Source of the DNA: Pseudomonadota bacterium
Lineage (GTDB): Bacteria > Myxococcota > Myxococcia > Myxococcales > Myxococcaceae
Length of the DNA: 53,593 bases
Direction of reading: 5' to 3'
Assembly: GCA_023426545.1 (NCBI GenBank)
Contig: JAFAAN010000091.1
Coordinates: 1 to 53,593, forward strand
Part shown: one piece after another, positions 28,339 through 37,376 of the stretch
Layout of the letters: every line of letters starts with the position of its first letter
How positions within the stretch are numbered: the first letter of the stretch is position 1
The notes under the pieces: model-generated
The model's database searches: none
Told to the model about the DNA's origin: nothing
The model's input: the letters and a program-made list of their open reading frames with translations, nothing else
Position numbers and translations under genes: made by a program

Positions 28339-31300
28339 ATGAGCGCACGTTCCATGTCTCTCGTTGAAGGTTCGAAGGTCCGCTACCTCCCGCAGCCCGA
28401 ATGGGGTGTGGGGCATCTGTTGTCGCTGCAGGAGGACGGCGCCAAGGCGCTCGTCGCCTTCCCCGCCCGGGAGGACGCCCCGGTGCTGGTGTCCACCAAG
28501 GGCGGCGCCCTGGTGCAGTACCCGCTGCCCCCGGGGGAGCCGGTGCTCACGTACAAGGGCCGCCTGGCGGTGGTGGTGCGGGAGGAGCCGGGCGCCCGGG
28601 GCCTGCGCCGCTACGTGCTGCGCTACGTGGAAGGGGGCGAGGAGGACGAGCTGCCCGAGTCCTCCGTCCGCGCGCTGCCGCCCCGGTCGGACCTGCTGTC
28701 CACCCTGCGCGAGGGGCGCGTGGGCGAGGCGAGGGCCTTCACCCTGCGCAAGCAGGCGCTGGTGCTGGACGACGAGCGCCGCTGCGACGCGCTCGGCGCG
28801 CTGCTCGCCAGCCGCATCATGGTGAAGCCCCACCAGGTGGGCGTGGTGCAGCGCGTGCTGTCCGCCCGCCGCCCGCGCTTCGTGCTGGCGGACGAGGTGG
28901 GCCTGGGCAAGACGATTGAGGCGGGCATGGTGTTCAGCGCGCTGCGCCTGTCGGGGCTGGCGCGCCGCTGCCTCGTGGTGGCGCCCAGCCACCTCACCGT
29001 GCAGTGGCTGGTGGAGCTGTTCCACAAGTTCAACCAGCTCTTCACGCTGATGGACTCGGACCGCTACGCGCAGTCCCTCAAGGAGGCGCCGGACGTCTCG
29101 CCGTGGGCGCGCTTCCCGCTGGTGGTGACGAGCCTGGAGATGCTCCAGCGGAGCGAGGAGCACCGCCGCGCGCTGGCCCGCGAGGACGCCTTCTGGGACC
29201 TGGTCATCATCGACGAGGCGCACCACCTCAAGGGCGAGCGCGCCTTCGAGGCCGCGCAGGTGCTGGCGAAGAACACCTGGGGGCTGCTGCTGCTCACCGC
29301 CACGCCCATGCAGCTGGACCCGGCGGAGTACCACGGGCTGCTCACGCTCATCGACGCGGCCACGGCGCCCACCGTCGCGGGCTTCGAGGAGCGCCTCAAG
29401 CGCCAGGAGGAGCTGTCCGCCGCGGTGCGCGCGCTGATGGAGGGCGGCAAGCCGTCCGCCGCGGTGCAGGCGCTGGCGGAGCGCTTCCCCGAGGACACGA
29501 AGCTGTCGTCGCTGAAGGACCGGGACGCGCTGCTCCAGCACCTGGCGGAGACGTACAGCCTGAGCGACCGGCTGGTGCGCAACCGCCGCGCGGTGGTGGG
29601 CGGCTTCTCCTCGCGCCGGCTCCACCGCCACCCGGTGGCGCTGCCCGCCGAGGAGCTGAAGGTCCGCGACGCCGCGCTGGCGGTGCTCGCGGGGGCCAGC
29701 CTGCGCGGCGCGCCGCTGGGCAACGTGCTGCGCCGGCTGGAGTCCAGCCCCGCGGCCTTCGCGGGCGCCGTGCGCGCCAACCCCGCGTTCAAGGGCCACG
29801 CGGACGCGCTGAAGCTGCCCGCGCGCGACGCGAAGTTCGGCGCCTTCCTGGGCGTGCTGCGCGGCATCTGGAAGGCGGAGCCCGCGGCGAAGGTGCTCGT
29901 CTTCACGGAGAGCCGCGACACGCTGGAGGCGCTCCAGTCCGAGCTGGGCCGCGAGGGCGTGGAGGCGCTGGGCTACCACGGTGATTTGCCCCTGGTGGAG
30001 CGCGACCGGCAGGTGGCGCGCTTCCGCGACCCGGAGGGGCCGCGGGTGCTGCTGTGCACGGAGGTCGGCGGCGAGGGCCGCAACTTCCAGTTCGCGCACC
30101 ACCTGGTGCACTACGACCTGCCCTGGAGCCCGGCCACGGTGGAGCAGCGCATCGGCCGCCTGGACCGCATTGGCCAGACGCACCCGGTGGACATCCACGT
30201 CTTCGACCCGGCGGGCACGCTGGCCTCCGACGTGCTGATGCTGCTGGCGGACGCGGTGGGCGTCTTCGGTGAGACGGTGGGCGGCCTGGACGCGGTGCTG
30301 GAGGAGGTGGAGTCGCGGCTGGCCGAGCTGGCGCTGATGCCGCGCGAGGCCCGCGTGGCCTACGCGGGGGAGCTGAAGGCCCGCGTGGAGGCGGCGCGCG
30401 CGCAGGTGAAGCGCGCGTATGACCCGCTCCTGGACGTGCGCAGCTTCGACCGGCCCGCGGTGGAGCGCCTGGTGAAGCGCGCCCAGGAGCGCATGGGCAT
30501 CGAGGCGGACGAGGAGGAGGACGGGGAGGGCGAGCCGGGCGCGTCCGGCGTGGAGGATGGCCTGTGGGGCATCGCGCGCGACCTGGACGAGCGGCTGGAG
30601 GAGACGGTGACGGAGCTGGCGCGCCGGGTGGGCATCGGCGTGGACACCGACGAGCAGGTGGAGGCCTTCCAGGTGGCCTTCCAGTTCGGCCACGCGCTCA
30701 AGGTGGACGGGCTGCCGGGCATCGACGTCATGGAGGACCGCACGCAGCTGGGCACCTTCTGGCGCGACACCGCGGTGGAGGCCGAGGAGCTGGAGTACTT
30801 CGCCACCGGCCATCCCCTGGTGGAGGCCCTCTTCGGCTTCCTGCGCGACGGCCCCTATGGCCGCAGCGCCTTCCGCTTCATCGAGCGGCGCGGACCCCAG
30901 AAGGGGCGCGGCGTGGAGCTGCTCTTCCACGTCCAGCTCCCCGAGCCGGAGGACACCTCGCCCGGCGCCCGGGTGCCGAGCCGCCAGCTGGCCCGCTTCC
31001 TGGAGCGCACGCTGGTGCACGTCGCGGTGGCGGAGGCCGCCGGAGGCCCCCGTTCCGAGCCCGCGCTGCTGCCCGCGCTGGAGGCGGAGGGGAAGTCGCT
31101 CAAGGGCGACGAGGTGTCGCGCGCCTTCCCGGGCTTCGCGAGCTTCGTCGACGCGGCGGTGCCCGTGGGCCAGCAGGCCGCGGAGGCGGAGCTGGCGAAG
31201 CTGGCCGCCCGGGCCCGCGGGGCCATCGAGGCGGAGCGCGACGCGTCCGTGGCCCGCCAGCGCCTCTCCCTGGGCCACCAGGGGCTCTCCGCCGAGGCCG

Positions 31301-31410
31301 TGGAGGCGCAGCTGGACGCCGAGCGCGCCCACTACGCGCGCCTGCTCGACGCCCTGGCGGGCGCGAAGGTGGTGCTCGACTCGGCCTGCGGCTTCGTGCT
31401 CAACCGCTGA
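28339..31410 (+). CDS. RapA-like SNF2-family ATPase
   Basis: 1023 residues if started at the ATG at 28339; an ATG at 28354 is also possible. An N-terminal Tudor/KOW-like segment (about 8-60) precedes a PRSDLL-x2-LREG block found in the RapA/HepA family. The SNF2 ATPase has Walker A DEVGLGKT (Lys191) and DEAH (Asp292). The helicase C lobe ends in QRIGRLDRIGQ. The C-terminal 350 residues are helical and resemble the RapA C-terminal part. RapA recycles stalled RNA polymerase. The protein is about as long as Escherichia coli RapA. Divergent from the PAS-GAF kinase. Confidence 0.85.
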   Translation: MSARSMSLVEGSKVRYLPQPEWGVGHLLSLQEDGAKALVAFPAREDAPVLVSTKGGALVQYPLPPGEPVLTYKGRLAVVVREEPGARGLRRYVLRYVEGGEEDELPESSVRALPPRSDLLSTLREGRVGEARAFTLRKQALVLDDERRCDALGALLASRIMVKPHQVGVVQRVLSARRPRFVLADEVGLGKTIEAGMVFSALRLSGLARRCLVVAPSHLTVQWLVELFHKFNQLFTLMDSDRYAQSLKEAPDVSPWARFPLVVTSLEMLQRSEEHRRALAREDAFWDLVIIDEAHHLKGERAFEAAQVLAKNTWGLLLLTATPMQLDPAEYHGLLTLIDAATAPTVAGFEERLKRQEELSAAVRALMEGGKPSAAVQALAERFPEDTKLSSLKDRDALLQHLAETYSLSDRLVRNRRAVVGGFSSRRLHRHPVALPAEELKVRDAALAVLAGASLRGAPLGNVLRRLESSPAAFAGAVRANPAFKGHADALKLPARDAKFGAFLGVLRGIWKAEPAAKVLVFTESRDTLEALQSELGREGVEALGYHGDLPLVERDRQVARFRDPEGPRVLLCTEVGGEGRNFQFAHHLVHYDLPWSPATVEQRIGRLDRIGQTHPVDIHVFDPAGTLASDVLMLLADAVGVFGETVGGLDAVLEEVESRLAELALMPREARVAYAGELKARVEAARAQVKRAYDPLLDVRSFDRPAVERLVKRAQERMGIEADEEEDGEGEPGASGVEDGLWGIARDLDERLEETVTELARRVGIGVDTDEQVEAFQVAFQFGHALKVDGLPGIDVMEDRTQLGTFWRDTAVEAEELEYFATGHPLVEALFGFLRDGPYGRSAFRFIERRGPQKGRGVELLFHVQLPEPEDTSPGARVPSRQLARFLERTLVHVAVAEAAGGPRSEPALLPALEAEGKSLKGDEVSRAFPGFASFVDAAVPVGQQAAEAELAKLAARARGAIEAERDASVARQRLSLGHQGLSAEAVEAQLDAERAHYARLLDALAGAKVVLDSACGFVLNR

Positions 31411-31576
31411 CCGGGGGGCGCACCGGTCGAGTGTCCACGGCTGGACGCGCGGTGAAGTGTTCCTGGGAGTTCTGGAAATAGAGGTTTTATTCTCCCAGTG
31501 AAATCGCGCGTCTTCGGCCGTGCGGGCCATTTGACCGATTCCTCAATCAACGAGAAATAGGATGGTGGAGGCAAGC

Positions 31577-32371
31577 ATGATCCACCGGGGCACTCCACGC
31601 ACACGACGTCAGTCGGGCCAGGCCGCTGTGGAAGCGGCGTTGACCCTTCCGCTGGTGGTGTTCCTGGTGTTGGGGACGCTGCAGCTCTTCATGATGTTGC
31701 AGGGGCGCATCCTGGCGCAGGTGGCGGCGTACCGCGCGGTGCGCGCGGGCAGCATCAACCACGGCAACTGCCTGCCCATGATGCACGCGGCCCTGGTGAC
31801 GATGCTGCCCACGGTGGCGCGCACCGACAGCGCGGACACGCTGGCGAAGGCCTTCTCGCCGCGGCGCCACAACCACTTCCGGGTGCGCAGCACCTACGGG
31901 CGGGACTTCAACGAGCCCCTCGTCGAAATCGTCCGCGAGTCGCCGGACGCGGAGTGGGCGCAGGGGCTGGCGGGCGACGAGGACCTGCTCTTCGACCAGC
32001 CCACGGACAGCGCGGCGGCGCTGCGGGCGCGCACGTTGGAGATCCGCATGGTGGCCTGGTACTACATGCGCATCCCCTTCGCGAACTGGGTGATGAGCCG
32101 CATGCTGCTGGCCCACTTCGGGCTCAAGCGCTACACGGCGGCCAACCCGCTGATGCCGGTGCAGCGGCGCTCCGCCTGGTGGGGCGAGACGAGCGCGACG
32201 CTGGGCCGCGACGGCTGGCCCGGCGGTGACCTGGGCACGCGGATGCTGCGCTGGAGCGAGCAGGGACACTTCCTGTTCCCCATCCAGGTCAACGCGGCCA
32301 TGCGGATGATGACGCCCGTCATGGCCGAGCACTTCATGGGAGGTCCCGCGTGCAATCTCCACGGCTCCTGA
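31577..32371 (+). CDS. TadE-like pseudopilin/assembly protein 1
   Basis: 264 residues from the ATG at 31577, chosen because GGAGG lies five bases upstream; an ATG at 31562 is in frame. A basic leader with SGQAAVEAAL precedes one hydrophobic helix, the TadE signature, and a long extracytoplasmic part follows. TadE-type proteins are minor pseudopilins or assembly factors of tight-adherence pili. It overlaps the TadG-like gene by 22 bases. No Tad ATPase, secretin or major pilin gene is in the window. Confidence 0.82.
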   Translation: MIHRGTPRTRRQSGQAAVEAALTLPLVVFLVLGTLQLFMMLQGRILAQVAAYRAVRAGSINHGNCLPMMHAALVTMLPTVARTDSADTLAKAFSPRRHNHFRVRSTYGRDFNEPLVEIVRESPDAEWAQGLAGDEDLLFDQPTDSAAALRARTLEIRMVAWYYMRIPFANWVMSRMLLAHFGLKRYTAANPLMPVQRRSAWWGETSATLGRDGWPGGDLGTRMLRWSEQGHFLFPIQVNAAMRMMTPVMAEHFMGGPACNLHGS

Positions 32372-33891
32372 CGCGCGCCCGGCGAGGGCAGGCGCTGGTG
32401 CTCTTCGCGCTGACGCTGCTGCTGCTGGCGCTGATGGTGTTGATGACGCTGGGCTTCGGCATGCGCGCCAAGGAGCGCGTCGAAATCCAGATGGCCGCCG
32501 ACGCGGCCGCCTACAGCCAGGCCGTGGCCACGGCGCGCGCCTTCAACGCCATCGCGGTGATGAACCGCGCGCAGGTGGCGCACATGGTGGCCATGGCCGG
32601 CACCCAGGCGCTCATCAGCCACAGCAGCCAGGAGTACGCGGCCCACGACGTGGCCTGCCCCGGAGTCATTCCGCCGCCCGCGTGGTTCGCCGCGGACGTG
32701 GGGGCCGCCACGCAGGTGCAACAGCTCCAGGGCCGGGCCGGCAACATGTACCGGGCCGGGCTCAACATCTACGGCAAGCTCCTGAGCGAGCACATCGCGG
32801 GGCAGGAGCTCACCCGGCGCATCGCCCAGGCGGTGCACCCGGAGCTGCGCGCGCCGCCCGAGGGCGCGGCCAAGAGCTTCTCCGAGCTCAACGGCGGCAA
32901 CGACGTGCCGGAGCGCGACGCCGTCATCCAGTCCATCAAGGCGGGCACCTACAGCTGCGGCATGGGCGACGGGACGCTGTGCCCCTCCGGCGGTGGGACC
33001 CCGGCGCTCAACGCCACCATGGGCAGCATGGGATGGACCTGGGTCCACAACCGCCCGGGGGGCACCGCCAGCTTCGGCACCGGCGGCGCGGCCATCTCCC
33101 TCAGCTTCCGCCGCTACGGCTCGGTGTCGCAGATGGACCCGTCGACCTACCACACCGTGTCGGGCCGCAACTCGACGGCCCATGACCACGGGCGCGTGGT
33201 CTTCCCGAAGCTCTGCCCCAAGCCGCCGGACATCCCGCCCGTGGCGACGGACGCGTGGGTGATGTCCGACGAGGAGCAGACGCACGAGGACCAGCACGTG
33301 TACGGCGCGCGCCTGCCCCCGGGCCAGGCGCCGGAGGATGGCAAGCCGCCCTACGAGACGCACACGCTGGGCGCGTGCGTCGTCTGCCCCGGCATCTGGC
33401 CCTACTCCATTGGCTACAACGTGGACGAGCTCCAGGCAGGGCCGTCCAACCACTACGGCCAGCCCAAGCTGTACAGCATCCTCTACCGGGACTACGCGAG
33501 CGCGGAGCGCCGGGCCCGCCCGGACCCGTGGAACCTCTTCTTCCGCTTCCGCTTCTCGGCGGAGTCCGACACGGCCTTCGACAACAGCAGCCCGCTGGGC
33601 CGCATCCGCCCCACCGGCCGCGAGGACGTGCACCGCAACCAGGTGGCCCTGTCCGCCGGGCAGGTCTACTACCACCGGCCGCGCCCCGCGGCGCAGGGCG
33701 GTGGGTGGCGCGAGCCGCCCAACTTCCTCAACCCCTTCTGGCGCGCCACGCTGGTGAGCGCCGAGGGCGCGCGGGACGACCGGCCCGCGGACAGCCTGTC
33801 CGCGGCGGGCTTCGCCGGGCACGCGCGGGCGCTGCGAGAGCTGCACTCCGTGGGCTACCGGGGCGGCGGCCCCAGCGGGAGGGGCTACTGA
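32350..33891 (+). CDS. TadG-like protein
   Basis: 513 residues. The GTG at 32350 has GGGAGG six bases upstream. The basic leader RRGQALVLFAL, a single membrane helix and QMAADAAAYSQAVATARAF match the TadG-like N-terminal domain. The large outer part is Cys-poor and rich in Tyr/Pro, with no von Willebrand domain that I can recognise. It is coupled to a TadE-like gene on each side. It is probably anchored in the inner membrane and exposed to the periplasm. Confidence 0.82.
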   Translation: MQSPRLLTRARRGQALVLFALTLLLLALMVLMTLGFGMRAKERVEIQMAADAAAYSQAVATARAFNAIAVMNRAQVAHMVAMAGTQALISHSSQEYAAHDVACPGVIPPPAWFAADVGAATQVQQLQGRAGNMYRAGLNIYGKLLSEHIAGQELTRRIAQAVHPELRAPPEGAAKSFSELNGGNDVPERDAVIQSIKAGTYSCGMGDGTLCPSGGGTPALNATMGSMGWTWVHNRPGGTASFGTGGAAISLSFRRYGSVSQMDPSTYHTVSGRNSTAHDHGRVVFPKLCPKPPDIPPVATDAWVMSDEEQTHEDQHVYGARLPPGQAPEDGKPPYETHTLGACVVCPGIWPYSIGYNVDELQAGPSNHYGQPKLYSILYRDYASAERRARPDPWNLFFRFRFSAESDTAFDNSSPLGRIRPTGREDVHRNQVALSAGQVYYHRPRPAAQGGGWREPPNFLNPFWRATLVSAEGARDDRPADSLSAAGFAGHARALRELHSVGYRGGGPSGRGY

Positions 33892-33892
33892 C

Positions 33893-34846
33893 ATGCGGGC
33901 TCGCCATGCACGAGGCCAGTCGTTGGTGGAGACGGCGCTGGGGGTGATGGTGTTCGTCACCATCCTCCTGTTCGGCATCTACTTCGCAGAGGTGGGGGCG
34001 CTGTCGCTCAAGGTGCAGGAGGCCGCCAACTTCGCCATGTGGAACGCCACCGGGCGTGTGATGCACGACCCGCAGGGCAACGAGTGGGGGCGGCGCGGCA
34101 CGGTGCTCGCCGCGGAGGCGGAGGCCAACAACCGCTACGCGGACTTCGACGGGCGCGAGCGCATGGGCGGTACGGGCGTGGCCATCCAGCAGGCCATCGC
34201 CCGCGCGCAGCCCATCCAGGTCGACTGCCTGCCGGGCCTGCCGGGCACCATGCGCGGCCTCTCCATGGCGGACGCGGACCCGGCCCTCGCGGGCACCCTC
34301 TCCATGCGCACGCAGGGCATGGGGTGCACGGCGTCCTCGCGGATTCGCGGCGTGCGCATCGGCCGCTACCTGGAAGACCGCGGGACGGGCTTCTTCCAGG
34401 TGTCCCAGCGCCGCGCCGCCGATGCCTTCACCGTGTGCGCCGCCGGGCGCGCCTCGGGGGGCCGCTGCACGGCGCGCTTCGGCATGCTCCTGGACGACTG
34501 GGGCCTGGGCGGCGTGGACGAGGGCCGGTCCTGCGCGCTCAACATCGACGGCGCGCGCCGCTGCGCCAACCCGGACTACTACGAGTGGGCCCAGCGCGTG
34601 TACCGCGCCAACGGCGCGGGGGGGAACCGGGGCTCCGCGCTCGCGGCGCTCACCGGCGCGTCCGGCGTCAACGAGGACCAGTTCTTCATGAGCTTCCGCG
34701 GCGAGGAGGACAACTACGAGGAGAACCTCGGCTCCACGCACGCCGGAGGTCAGGCGCGCTGGGAGGTGACGCCCTTCGACGCGCCCAACATCCGCTCGCA
34801 CAAGACGAACCGGACCAACCGCTGGCTGGGAGGGGTGCCCCGGTGA
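33893..34846 (+). CDS. TadE-like pseudopilin/assembly protein 2
   Basis: 317 residues. The leader RGQSLVETALGVMVF and single hydrophobic helix are a typical TadE start. The outer region has several cysteines (for example DCLPG, GMGCT, RRCAN) that could form disulfides. It begins 1 base after the TadG-like stop and overlaps the next gene by 4 bases (GTGA). Confidence 0.82.
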   Translation: MRARHARGQSLVETALGVMVFVTILLFGIYFAEVGALSLKVQEAANFAMWNATGRVMHDPQGNEWGRRGTVLAAEAEANNRYADFDGRERMGGTGVAIQQAIARAQPIQVDCLPGLPGTMRGLSMADADPALAGTLSMRTQGMGCTASSRIRGVRIGRYLEDRGTGFFQVSQRRAADAFTVCAAGRASGGRCTARFGMLLDDWGLGGVDEGRSCALNIDGARRCANPDYYEWAQRVYRANGAGGNRGSALAALTGASGVNEDQFFMSFRGEEDNYEENLGSTHAGGQARWEVTPFDAPNIRSHKTNRTNRWLGGVPR

Positions 34847-35616
34847 GGCGGCGGTGGGTGCCGCTGGCCGCGGCGTGCCTGCTCGGCGCGGTGCCCGCGG
34901 CGGCCCGGGACGCAGCGGCCCCCAAGGCACCGGGCGCGGCGCCGGCGCCTCCAGCCGCCGCCGAGCGGCCCCGCTTCGCCTGGCCCCGCGTGCAGGTGCT
35001 CGAAGCCGTCGAGGCGAGCGAAATCGTGGAGGCTGGTGGCATCCCCGTCGCGCTGCGCGCCGTGCACGCGAAGGAGCGGATGGACGCCCTGGTGCAGCGC
35101 TTCGCGGACGCGTTCCTCCGGGCGGGCCTTCACGTGCCGCCGGGCACGGAGCAGCCCCAGCTCGCCAGCGGCGCGGTGATGCTCACCGCCATCGACGGGC
35201 ACCGGGGCATCACCTACACCGTCATCTTCCAGCCGGGCCCGGACCACACGACGATGCTGTACCTGGGCGAGGCCAACCACGCGCTGCGCAGGGACCCCGC
35301 GGCGGCGGGCGACTTCGCGCCCATGCCGCCCAACGCCCGCCAGGTGCTGCGCGTCAACGGTGAGGGCTCGCGGACGCTCGCCTTCCACGTCCCCCTGTCG
35401 GGCGCGGAGGTGGACGCCTTCTACGCCGCGGCGCTGAAGCGCGCGGGCTGGCGGCTGGCGGAGGGCGAGACGGCCTTCTATGTGCGCCCGGGCGAGGAGC
35501 TGCGCGTGGTGCACGAGCCCGGCGAGGCCAACCAGCGCGCCGTGGTGCTGGTGTACCGCGGCGGGCGCAGCGGGGTGCCTCCGGAGCCCGGGCCCGGGGC
35601 CGCCGTCGTCCGCTGA
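34843..35616 (+). CDS. Secreted protein linked to TadE/TadG genes
   Basis: 257 residues; the GTG start overlaps the TadE-like stop by 4 bases. A signal peptide (AAACLLGAVPAAA) and an Ala/Pro linker precede a soluble domain of about 200 residues, with two similar alpha-beta halves separated at about residue 160. No family is recognised. Its coupling suggests it works with the Tad-like proteins in the periplasm or on the surface. Confidence 0.75.
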   Translation: MRRRWVPLAAACLLGAVPAAARDAAAPKAPGAAPAPPAAAERPRFAWPRVQVLEAVEASEIVEAGGIPVALRAVHAKERMDALVQRFADAFLRAGLHVPPGTEQPQLASGAVMLTAIDGHRGITYTVIFQPGPDHTTMLYLGEANHALRRDPAAAGDFAPMPPNARQVLRVNGEGSRTLAFHVPLSGAEVDAFYAAALKRAGWRLAEGETAFYVRPGEELRVVHEPGEANQRAVVLVYRGGRSGVPPEPGPGAAVVR

Positions 35617-35640
35617 CGCGGGCCCCGTGTGGGGACGTCA
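35614..35640. terminator. Compact bidirectional terminator-like hairpin spanning both stop codons
   Basis: TGACG and CGTCA form the outer arms and CCCC-GTGT-GGGG an inner stem. The TGA of the + gene (35614-35616) and the TGA of the - gene (35638-35640, read as TCA) lie within the arms. It fills the whole gap between the convergent genes. Confidence 0.4.
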
Positions 35641-36171
35641 GGCGCGCAGCTTCTCGCGCAGCGCCTTGGCGCGGCCCTGCATGTCCGGGTCCATGCTGGT
35701 CAGCTCCACGGACTTCAGGCGCTGGTCCAGGCTCTGCGGCACCTTCGTCTTCAGCTTGCCCTCCTCGCCGAGCACCTCCAGCTTCGCCAGCGCCTTGTCG
35801 ACGATGCGCTCGCGCGGGTGGTCCAGGAGGCTGTCGAGGAAGTATGCGTCCTCGGGGAGCTCCGGGTACTTCTCCAGGTAGTCCACCACGGCCTTCACCC
35901 AGTCGGCGCGCGTCTCGGACTCCGTCACCTTCTGCATGGCCTGCTTCTGGGCCTTGCGCTTGCCTTCGGGGTCGAACGTCTTGGCCAGCCCCTCCGGCAG
36001 CTCGCCGCCGGTGAAGAGGGCATCCGCGGCGGCCTTGTACTTCTGGTAGCTCGCGCTGCGCTCCAGCCTCTGCTGCGCGGGGTCATCCTGGCGCGAGGTG
36101 TACTTGCTGCCCTTGCCGCGCCCCGCGTCGATTTCGCGCCAGCTCTTGGTGCGCTTGCTGTCCTTGGCCAT
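35638..36171 (-). CDS. Unrecognised basic helical protein
   Basis: 177 residues, rich in Lys, Asp and Glu and predicted helical, with no signal peptide, membrane segment or cysteine. The N-terminal RTKSWREIDAGRGKGSK block looks like a conserved nucleic-acid or ribosome-binding tail, and the C-terminal half contains a possible helical repeat. Not recognised. It begins 3 bases after the stop of the upstream 253-residue gene, so the two are co-transcribed. Confidence 0.72.
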   Translation of the reverse strand: MAKDSKRTKSWREIDAGRGKGSKYTSRQDDPAQQRLERSASYQKYKAAADALFTGGELPEGLAKTFDPEGKRKAQKQAMQKVTESETRADWVKAVVDYLEKYPELPEDAYFLDSLLDHPRERIVDKALAKLEVLGEEGKLKTKVPQSLDQRLKSVELTSMDPDMQGRAKALREKLRA

Positions 36172-36174
36172 CCT

Positions 36175-36936
36175 TCATCTCTCCTTGCGTGCGCCCCAGA
36201 GCGCCGCGAGTCCGCGATGGACGAGGCGCCGCACCACCTCCAACTCCTGGGAGGACAGGGGCTGCTCCTCGTCCTGCTCCGCCTCGAAGAGCGCCTCGTC
36301 CGCGTAGTCCTTCAGCGGGCGGGGCACTGGCGGGGCATCCGTGTCCGCCTCCAGCACCGCCGGGCTGACGGACGTGAGCCCCGGCGGCCAGCCCAGCTCC
36401 AGCATGGCGTACAGCTCGAGGAGCAGGTGGCGGGCGACGCCGTATCCTTCGTCCGTGAGCGCCGCCGCGTCAAGCGCGCCCAGCAGCGCGTCCTGGCGGT
36501 TCTCGAAGGCGTGGTTGAGGCGCGTGCGCGCCTTCTCGTCGTCTTCCAGGTAACGCCAGGCCGCCTCCACGAATTCGCGCGTGGGCGCTCCGGGGTGGAA
36601 GGGCGTGGGCGCGGGGGCCTTCACCTTCTTCGGGCGGGGCGGGCGCGGGCCGTCGTCCAGGCGGATGGGCGCGCCGCCTTCCACCAGGTCCCAGAGGCCC
36701 AGCAGGTTCTGGTACAGCCGCCGGGCGATGTCGGGGGACGGGAAGCGCGGCTCCTCGTCGAACAGCGTGGGGATGAAGTCGCTGGACGGCATGCCCTGGC
36801 CGCGCGCGGCCCGCATGCGTTCGAGGACCTGGGCGCTGTCCAGCGCGCTGCCCGCCAGGTCCAGCAGACCGTCGAGCGTGGGCGCGCCCTCGAAGTGGTG
36901 TTGGAACTCAGTCCCTCTGTCACGAGAACGGCTCAT
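36175..36936 (-). CDS. Unrecognised acidic protein
   Basis: 253 residues, soluble, with a basic Pro-rich patch in the middle (RPPRPKKVKAP) and an acidic C-terminal part. A central helical segment (about 118-190) with ENRQDALLGALDAA is the most conserved-looking region. I recognise no family. It is co-transcribed with the 177-residue gene. Confidence 0.68.
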   Translation of the reverse strand: MSRSRDRGTEFQHHFEGAPTLDGLLDLAGSALDSAQVLERMRAARGQGMPSSDFIPTLFDEEPRFPSPDIARRLYQNLLGLWDLVEGGAPIRLDDGPRPPRPKKVKAPAPTPFHPGAPTREFVEAAWRYLEDDEKARTRLNHAFENRQDALLGALDAAALTDEGYGVARHLLLELYAMLELGWPPGLTSVSPAVLEADTDAPPVPRPLKDYADEALFEAEQDEEQPLSSQELEVVRRLVHRGLAALWGARKER

Positions 36937-36981
36937 GGGGTCGGCACGCTAAGCACAGCAGGCGGGCGGGCGCACGTGGCT

Positions 36982-37206
36982 TCAGGGTTTCTCGGGCCAC
37001 TCGCCCATCAGCTCGTCCTGGAGCTCCTTGGGATTGGACGTCCACGCGAAGTCCTCCGGGACGTGCCCGCCGCCGTGGGCGGACCAGCCGTCCCAGCTCA
37101 CCTGGTCCTTCATGAAGGCGTCGGTGGGCTCGTCGGTCACCTCGGGGCGGTTGGCGGGGGCCTCGAAGGGGGTGTCGATGGGCTTGTCGGGGATGGTGAT
37201 GGACAT
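36982..37206 (-). CDS. Unrecognised small protein
   Basis: 74 residues from the ATG at 37206, which has AAGGAG seven bases upstream; the longer frame is less likely. It is hydrophilic, rich in Asp, Pro and Trp, with a DEPTDAFMKDQ segment. No cysteines, signal peptide or membrane segment. The good ribosome site is the main evidence that it is real. Confidence 0.6.
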   Translation of the reverse strand: MSITIPDKPIDTPFEAPANRPEVTDEPTDAFMKDQVSWDGWSAHGGGHVPEDFAWTSNPKELQDELMGEWPEKP

Positions 37207-37376
37207 GGGGCCGCTCCTTGGGGGAATCGCCGGGCGCGGTGTCCGCTGCCGCACGTGGCCAGCGCCCTCCTTCCAACGTAGGAAGGCAGGCGCCGCGTGA
37301 GGAGCGGGGCGGGCGGACAGGCGGGCGGTGGGCTGTCTTCCGTTTCCGGTCCTCCGCCCCTAGTCTCCGCTCTCAC

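Noticed and set aside
28324..31530. A 3.2-kb open frame on the - strand
   Set aside because: Antisense shadow of the RapA-like gene, with Arg/His/Gln/Leu-rich low-complexity product.
31531..31566. Promoter-like TTGACC upstream of the first TadE-like gene
   Set aside because: No acceptable -10 at 16-18 bases, and the site is too close to the ribosome site.
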